DNA of 48,412 bases from Rikenellaceae bacterium (lineage in GTDB: Bacteria > Bacteroidota > Bacteroidia > Bacteroidales > Rikenellaceae). This document shows positions 44,098-48,412 of the stretch, in pieces; the first letter of the stretch is position 1, and each line of letters begins with the position of its first letter. The notes below the pieces were generated by a model. The model saw only the letters and a list, made by a program, of their open reading frames with translations, was not told the DNA's origin and searched no databases. The position numbers were made by a program, and so were the translations under genes. The stretch is taken from contig JAJBVT010000002.1 of the NCBI GenBank assembly GCA_020859685.1, positions 1 through 48,412 of the forward strand. The letters run 5' to 3'.

Positions 44098-44175
44098 CCT
44101 TGTATGGTGTTTTATTTACAATCGGTAACTTCCCGCGCGACCGGTGGACCCGGCCCGCATCCGGTCGGCACCGGG

Positions 44176-44754
44176 CTACTTCAAATCGTCGGGGCACTCT
44201 ATCTTGGGGGTGTCCACCGCCGGGTCGAACAGCATCGCCGTGCACAGGCAGTTCTGTCGCCTCTTACTGAGTAGTATCTCGTAATTGACGCAACTTTCGC
44301 AGCCTTTCCAGAAATGGTCGTCGTCCGTCAGCTCGCCGTAGGTAACAGGGCCGTAACCGAGCTCCTTGTTAATCCTCATCACGGCAAGCCCCGTGGTAAG
44401 CCCGAAGAGCTTCGCGCCCGGGAACAGCTTCAGCGACAGGAAGAACGTCTTTATCTTTATGGACTTGGCGAGCCCCAGCTTCCGAAACTCGGGATTGACG
44501 ATAAGCCCCGAGTTGGCGACATACCGACCGTGGCCCCAGGTCTCGATATAGCTGAACCCGGCCCACCGGCCGTCCCGGTGGAGGGCGATAACCGCCTTCC
44601 CCTCCCGTATCTTGGAGGCCACATACTCCGGTGTACGCCGGGCAATACCCGTACCGCGCGCCTTTGCCGACTCGGCCATCTCCTCGCAGATAGTCACGGC
44701 GTGGCATACGTCGCCTTCGTCGGCGACCCTCACAACAAAATCATCGATAGTCAT
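44176..44754 (-). CDS. GNAT acyltransferase, probable first step of arginine synthesis
   Basis: This 192-residue protein has the GNAT fold. It has VRVADEGDVCHAVTICEEM at the N-terminus and strand GRWAGFSYIETWG. The acyl-CoA loop region is NSGLIVNPEFRKLGLAKSIKIKTF, where the usual QxxGxG is altered to RKLGLA. As the leading gene ahead of argG-argC-argD-argB it is the best candidate for the N-acylglutamate synthase. In Bacteroides a GNAT in this place is annotated as such, and succinyl-CoA may be the donor. The C-terminus has three cysteines (CESCVNYE and NCLCTAM), which is unusual. The specific activity is an inference from context. Confidence 0.8.
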   Translation of the reverse strand: MTIDDFVVRVADEGDVCHAVTICEEMAESAKARGTGIARRTPEYVASKIREGKAVIALHRDGRWAGFSYIETWGHGRYVANSGLIVNPEFRKLGLAKSIKIKTFFLSLKLFPGAKLFGLTTGLAVMRINKELGYGPVTYGELTDDDHFWKGCESCVNYEILLSKRRQNCLCTAMLFDPAVDTPKIECPDDLK

Positions 44755-44815
44755 TTCCCGTAATCCCGTTACTGAATACGCGGAGCCTCACGGCCCCACC
44801 CTCCGAAAGGACTCG

Positions 44816-44823
44816 CAAAGATA
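44816..44823 (-). promoter_or_regulatory. TAnnTTTG promoter box of the arginine operon
   Basis: The minus strand reads TATCTTTG, an exact consensus match 62 bp before the GNAT start. The gap 44755-45060 also holds the sodB promoter box and nothing else that I can support. Confidence 0.65.
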
Positions 44824-44977
44824 TGAAAAAAAGGGGTTCGTTGTACTAACGCCCCACCCCCGCGTGAAATACATAAGCAATAGGTTTGCCGTTGTTCAAA
44901 ATAAAACAGATAGGACGGTCTTATAGTTATATCGGAAATTATGATTAACTTCAGTAGGAGGATTGGACCCCGGGTAA

Positions 44978-44985
44978 TAATTTTG
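44978..44985 (+). promoter_or_regulatory. TAnnTTTG promoter box for sodB
   Basis: TAATTTTG matches the consensus exactly, 76 bp before the sodB ATG. Confidence 0.55.
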
Positions 44986-45060
44986 AACCGTTACCACGCG
45001 AAGGGAACGGTTGTTGTTACCCACGCGGCATAACAAACTAACAACTAAAAAGCAACTGTC

Positions 45061-45645
45061 ATGGCTAAATTCGAATTACCACCGCTTCCATACGCTTACG
45101 AGGCGCTCGAACCGCAAATCAGCGCCGAAACGATGCATTACCACCACGATAAGCACCACAAGGCTTACGTCGATAAACTGAACGAGCTGATAGCCGGTAC
45201 CGAGTACGAAAACATGTCGCTCGAAGAGATTATACGGCGTTCCGAAGGCCCTGTGTTCAACAACGCGGCGCAGGTATGGAACCATACGTTCTTCTTCGAA
45301 ACCCTCTCGCCCAATCCCGGACAAAAACCGGAAGGCGCGCTGGCAGAGGCTATAGACCGCGATTTCGGCTCGCTCGACAATCTGGCCGAAGAGCTTAAGA
45401 AGGCCGGAGTGGGCCAGTTCGGCTCCGGATGGGCATGGCTCGTAAAGGACGGCTCGGGAAAACTCTCCGTGCGGGCTACACCGAACGCGGTAAATCCGCT
45501 CAAGGAGGGACAGACCGCAATCCTAACCGTCGACGTGTGGGAACACGCCTACTATATCGACTACCGCAACCGCCGTCCCGACTTCCTGTCGGCCGCATGG
45601 CAGCGTATCGATTGGGCCAAGGTGGCGGAACGTTATAACGGGTAA
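45061..45645 (+). CDS. sodB: Iron/manganese superoxide dismutase
   Basis: The enzyme converts superoxide to oxygen and peroxide in the cytoplasm. The 194-residue protein has all four metal ligands: His28 (HYHHDKHH), His75 (QVWNHTFFFE), Asp158 and His162 (DVWEHAYYIDYRN). The segment FNNAAQVWNH and the outer-sphere Gln pattern suggest the iron-type or cambialistic group common in Bacteroides, but sequence alone does not settle the metal. It is monocistronic with a terminator-like hairpin downstream. Confidence 0.97.
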   Translation: MAKFELPPLPYAYEALEPQISAETMHYHHDKHHKAYVDKLNELIAGTEYENMSLEEIIRRSEGPVFNNAAQVWNHTFFFETLSPNPGQKPEGALAEAIDRDFGSLDNLAEELKKAGVGQFGSGWAWLVKDGSGKLSVRATPNAVNPLKEGQTAILTVDVWEHAYYIDYRNRRPDFLSAAWQRIDWAKVAERYNG

Positions 45646-45750
45646 CCGTCGGGCCGCCGGGTTCGTCTCCCCGTTTCCGGGGTATGACCATAAATAGCGG
45701 CCTGCAACGGAAGGTTCCTGCATAACAGTGGTAGGCCGGAAAATTTAACA

Positions 45751-45785
45751 GGGGGAAACAAGCGGCCGGGCCGCTTATTTCCCCC
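45751..45785 (+). terminator. Hairpin after sodB
   Basis: An eight-bp outer stem (45751-45758 with 45778-45785) continues, after one mismatch, into a six-bp inner stem (45760-45765 with 45771-45776). It is long and stable but lacks a T-run. Confidence 0.7.
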
Positions 45786-45864
45786 TCGATTTACTGCCAG
45801 TTTTCAGCCCGATTTACCATATTCGTGGCAGTCGGCCGGGATGGTAAATCGGATATTATATTCG

Positions 45865-45872
45865 TATCTTTG
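45865..45872 (+). promoter_or_regulatory. TAnnTTTG promoter box for relA
   Basis: TATCTTTG matches the consensus exactly, 18 bp before ATG 45890. It overlaps the alternative GTG start at 45872, which would lie before any transcript start, so ATG 45890 is the better choice. Confidence 0.65.
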
Positions 45873-45889
45873 TGCACAACGGTGCAAGG

Positions 45890-48058
45890 ATGGGCAGAAC
45901 ATTAAGCGATACGAGAAAAAAATACGGGCACTTTTTGGAGAAGGTGCGCGGTTATTTCAGTGATAGGAGCACGGAGATGGTCGCCGGTGCGCTGGAACTG
46001 GCCGCGGACAAGCTCTACGGGATGAAGCGGTACGACGGTTCGCCCTTTCTCGACCATTCGGTAAATACCGCCCTGATAGTTATTTCGGAAATCGGGCTGG
46101 GGCGGAACTCCACTATTTCAACCCTGCTGCACGACCCGGTACGGATGGGCCTGCTGACGGCCAAAGAGGTCGGGGCGGCCTACGGGGAGGAGTGCGTGCC
46201 TATCCTGAAAGGGTTGTGCAATATTTCGGACGTCAACCCCAAGCAGTCGAAGGAGCAGGCCGACAATTTCCGCGACCTGATAGTCTCCTACTCCACCGAC
46301 TCGCGAGTAATACTCATTAAACTCGCCGACCGGCTCGAGGTGATGCGCAGCCTTTCTATGTTCCCGCCCGACAAACGGTTGAAAAAGAGCTGGGAGAGCA
46401 TGAACCTCTATGCCCAGATAGCGCACAAACTCGGTCTTTATTCGCTTAAAAGCGAACTGGAAGACATATCCCTCAGCTACCTCGAAGCACGGGATTACGA
46501 AAATATCACGGCCCGCCTCGCAGAGTCGGCCGAAGAGCGGGAGGCGTTCATCGGCAGGTTCCTCACCCCGGTGGTCGCCAAGCTCGACGAGGCCGGGATA
46601 AAATATACTGTCAAGAGCCGTACGAAATCGGTCTACTCCATCTGGTCGAAGATGCGGCGGGTGGGCATCCCGTTCGAGGAGGTATTCGACCTGTTTGCCC
46701 TGCGTGTTATAATAGACTGCCCGCCGGAGGACGAAAAGCGGCTCTGCTGGAACGTCTACTCCGTCGTGACGGATTTCTATACGCCCAACCCCGAGAGGAT
46801 GCGCGACTGGATATCCATACCCAAATCCAACGGTTACGAATCGCTCCACACCACGGTAGTCACGAAAGAGGGCCGTTGGGTGGAGATACAGATTCGGTCG
46901 GAGCGGATGAACGAGGTCGCGGAGAGGGGAATCGCCGCGCACTGGCGTTACAAAGGAGTCCATCAGGGCGGCATGGGGAGCGAGCAGTGGCTGGCCAAGG
47001 TGCGGGAACTGATGGAGAGCGACTCCGATATCAGCGGTATGGCTGCAGAGGGGACGATGGGCGAGATATTCGTCTTCACCCCGCGGGGCGACCTGCGCAA
47101 ACTTCCCGAAGGCGCCACGTTGCTCGACTTCGCGTTCGATATCCACACCGGGCTCGGCTCCACCTGTACCGGCGGCCGTATCAACCAGCGCAACGTGCAG
47201 ATACGCGAGGTCCTGCACAACGGCGATATCGTGGAGATTTTCACCTCCAAAACCCAGAAGCCCAAGGCCGATTGGCTGAACATCGTAAAGACCTCCAAAG
47301 CCCGCAACAAGATACGCGCCTACATCCGCGAGGAGCAGGCAAAGGCCGCGAACCTCGGCCGCGAGGAGCTCGAGAGGAAACTGAAAAACTGGAAGTTCGG
47401 AATCTCGCTCGACGATGCCGTGGCTGTGCTGTGCAAATATTACAAGGTCCGCACCGGTATCGAGGTATACGGGCGCATCGCGGACGGGAAGATAGGCATG
47501 ACTGAAGTGAAGGACCTCGTGGCCCGCCACCTCAGCGGCGAGCCGCTGACCGAGGTACGACGCCGTACCGCTCCCGCGCCGAAGGCCGCGGAGGGCGCAT
47601 CGGGCGACGCTTTGGTCATCGACGACACAATCAAGAACCTCGACTACAAACTGGCCAAGTGCTGTAACCCGATTTTCGGGGACGATGTGTTCGGATTCGT
47701 GACCATTAACGCCGGAATCACAATCCATCGCAACGACTGCCCTAATGCCGTACGGCTGCGGGAGCAGTACCCTTACCGTGTACTTCCCGCCCGGTGGCGG
47801 AGTACGGCGGCGCAGGGAGCCTTTCAGGCGAGTATCCGCGTGGTGGCCGAAAACTCTACCGGTATTCTCAACCGTATCACTGAGGTAATCAGCGACCTGA
47901 AAATAAACATCCGCTCCATGAGTCTCACCCCCAACGACAAGGGCGAAATAGCGGGGCTTATAAATATCGAGGTCACCGGTACCCAACTGGTGGATATGGT
48001 GGTCTACAAGGTTAGTAACATAAAAGGCGTTTTACGCGCCTACCGCATCAAAAGCTGA
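45890..48058 (+). CDS. relA: RelA-type (p)ppGpp synthetase
   Basis: The 722-residue protein is a long RelA/SpoT homologue that controls the stringent response. Its order is an HD domain (about 40-180), a synthetase domain with RTKSVYSIWSKM, FDLFALRVIID and WISIPKSNGYESLHT, then EIQIRSERMNEVAERGIAAHWRYK. A TGS domain (GEIFVFTPRGDLRKLPEGAT), a helical region with CCNPIFGDDV and a C-terminal ACT domain follow. The HD metal residues are kept (His81-Asp82) but the catalytic Glu-Asp pair of the HDxxED motif is Arg-Met (HDPVRMG), so hydrolase activity is probably lost. It is thus RelA-like, with a bifunctional SpoT expected elsewhere. The start is set by the promoter box. Confidence 0.92.
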   Translation: MGRTLSDTRKKYGHFLEKVRGYFSDRSTEMVAGALELAADKLYGMKRYDGSPFLDHSVNTALIVISEIGLGRNSTISTLLHDPVRMGLLTAKEVGAAYGEECVPILKGLCNISDVNPKQSKEQADNFRDLIVSYSTDSRVILIKLADRLEVMRSLSMFPPDKRLKKSWESMNLYAQIAHKLGLYSLKSELEDISLSYLEARDYENITARLAESAEEREAFIGRFLTPVVAKLDEAGIKYTVKSRTKSVYSIWSKMRRVGIPFEEVFDLFALRVIIDCPPEDEKRLCWNVYSVVTDFYTPNPERMRDWISIPKSNGYESLHTTVVTKEGRWVEIQIRSERMNEVAERGIAAHWRYKGVHQGGMGSEQWLAKVRELMESDSDISGMAAEGTMGEIFVFTPRGDLRKLPEGATLLDFAFDIHTGLGSTCTGGRINQRNVQIREVLHNGDIVEIFTSKTQKPKADWLNIVKTSKARNKIRAYIREEQAKAANLGREELERKLKNWKFGISLDDAVAVLCKYYKVRTGIEVYGRIADGKIGMTEVKDLVARHLSGEPLTEVRRRTAPAPKAAEGASGDALVIDDTIKNLDYKLAKCCNPIFGDDVFGFVTINAGITIHRNDCPNAVRLREQYPYRVLPARWRSTAAQGAFQASIRVVAENSTGILNRITEVISDLKINIRSMSLTPNDKGEIAGLINIEVTGTQLVDMVVYKVSNIKGVLRAYRIKS

Positions 48059-48089
48059 CCCGGGCCGCGGGTGGGTTCCGATTTTTCCA

Positions 48090-48097
48090 TAACTTTG
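48090..48097 (+). promoter_or_regulatory. TAnnTTTG promoter box for the YbaN-like gene
   Basis: TAACTTTG matches the consensus exactly, 41 bp before the candidate ATG 48131. Confidence 0.5.
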
Positions 48098-48130
48098 TGT
48101 TCTTTTTGAATAGAATGTTCCCCGGCGGAG

Positions 48131-48412
48131 ATGGTGCCGGGCGGCAGGTCAGCTCGATTAAAACCTTTCGTATTGAAGTTCCTTTATAAAATATGCGGCC
48201 TGTTCTTTGTGGGCATGGGATTTCTGGGGGCGTTCCTACCGGTTTTGCCGACCACGCCGTTCCTGCTGCTGGCGCTCTGGTTCTTTACCCGCAGCTCGCC
48301 GCGGTTAAAGGAGTGGCTGCTGACCAATAAATTGTTCGGAGCCTATATAAGCGATTTCTACAACGGGAAGGGAATCCCGGCAAGAGTAAAATATTATACC
48401 GTAATCCTGCTG
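48131..48412 (+). CDS. YbaN/DUF454 family inner membrane protein, partial
   Basis: The gene runs off the window. The visible part encodes the family core [37 protein letters not shown], with two hydrophobic helices and the strongly conserved LPTTPF. The family consists of small membrane proteins of unknown function. ATG 48131 is in frame and gives a basic 14-residue extension. TTG 48173 would give the more usual start (residues KFLYKICGL directly after it). I cannot decide between them. Confidence 0.8.
   Translation, partial: MVPGGRSARLKPFVLKFLYKICGLFFVGMGFLGAFLPVLPTTPFLLLALWFFTRSSPRLKEWLLTNKLFGAYISDFYNGKGIPARVKYYTVILL

Noticed and set aside
46118..47986. Long open frame of 622 codons opposite relA
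   Set aside because: It is antisense to clear RelA domains and shows no motif; long antisense frames are common in GC-rich genes.

Overview
The window looks like chromosome of a Bacteroidales bacterium with moderately high GC. A member of the Rikenellaceae/Alistipes group is my best guess, but the sequence alone does not prove it. The evidence is a SusC/SusD pair, BatD/BatE, a long PurF paralogue, an AspA/LysS/GlyA/DnaB set typical of the phylum, and repeated TAnnTTTG promoter boxes in place of classical -10 boxes. Almost all genes are housekeeping; I see no prophage, CRISPR array, insertion sequence, rRNA or tRNA.

Layout. 85-3326 (minus): batD-batE-recR. 3529-6999 (plus): dnaB, then a ComM-type AAA+ ATPase. 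7436-9428 (minus): a YbaK-type deacylase and glyA. 9572-10358 (plus): a CPBP membrane protease with a disturbed 5' end. 10459-16384 (minus): a susC-susD-lipoprotein uptake operon with lower GC. 16864-18156: fabG and a guanine-deaminase-like gene with a structured leader. 18640-21511 (minus): a long PurF paralogue and a secreted, extremely acidic repeat protein. 21812-24616 (plus): a hybrid histidine kinase ending in an HPt domain. 24617-25416 holds a probable frameshifted small gene and a 50-bp perfect palindrome. 25417-31327 (minus): a zinc-ribbon protein, a GH31 glycosidase, an AI-2E family permease and aspartase. 31467-31833: three tandem inverted-repeat units. 31976-35208 (plus): lysS, a small membrane protein, a degenerate tpiA start and intact tpiA. 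35284-38883 (minus): a Gtr-like glycosylation trio (GT2, GT-C, GtrA) plus a frameshifted membrane gene. 39058-44754 (minus): arginine genes in the order GNAT-argG-lipoprotein-argC-argD-argB. 45061-48412 (plus): sodB, a RelA-type (p)ppGpp synthetase and the start of a YbaN/DUF454 gene.

How the parts fit. The arginine cluster encodes acylation of glutamate, its phosphorylation, reduction and transamination, plus argininosuccinate synthesis; the carbamoyltransferase and lyase lie elsewhere. The Gtr-like trio would charge a polyprenyl-phosphate sugar, flip it and transfer it outside the cytoplasm. SusC/SusD import an unknown oligomer.

The least ordinary part is 20.9-21.8 kb: a secreted Glu-rich 26-residue repeat protein divergent from the hybrid kinase, with five TGTGGAA heptamers and a 26-bp palindrome between them. 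Other points of interest are the tandem repeat block, the tpiA remnant with its hairpin string, the deaminase leader, the 50-bp palindrome and an unknown lipoprotein coupled to argG. I found no system that I can claim is certainly new.
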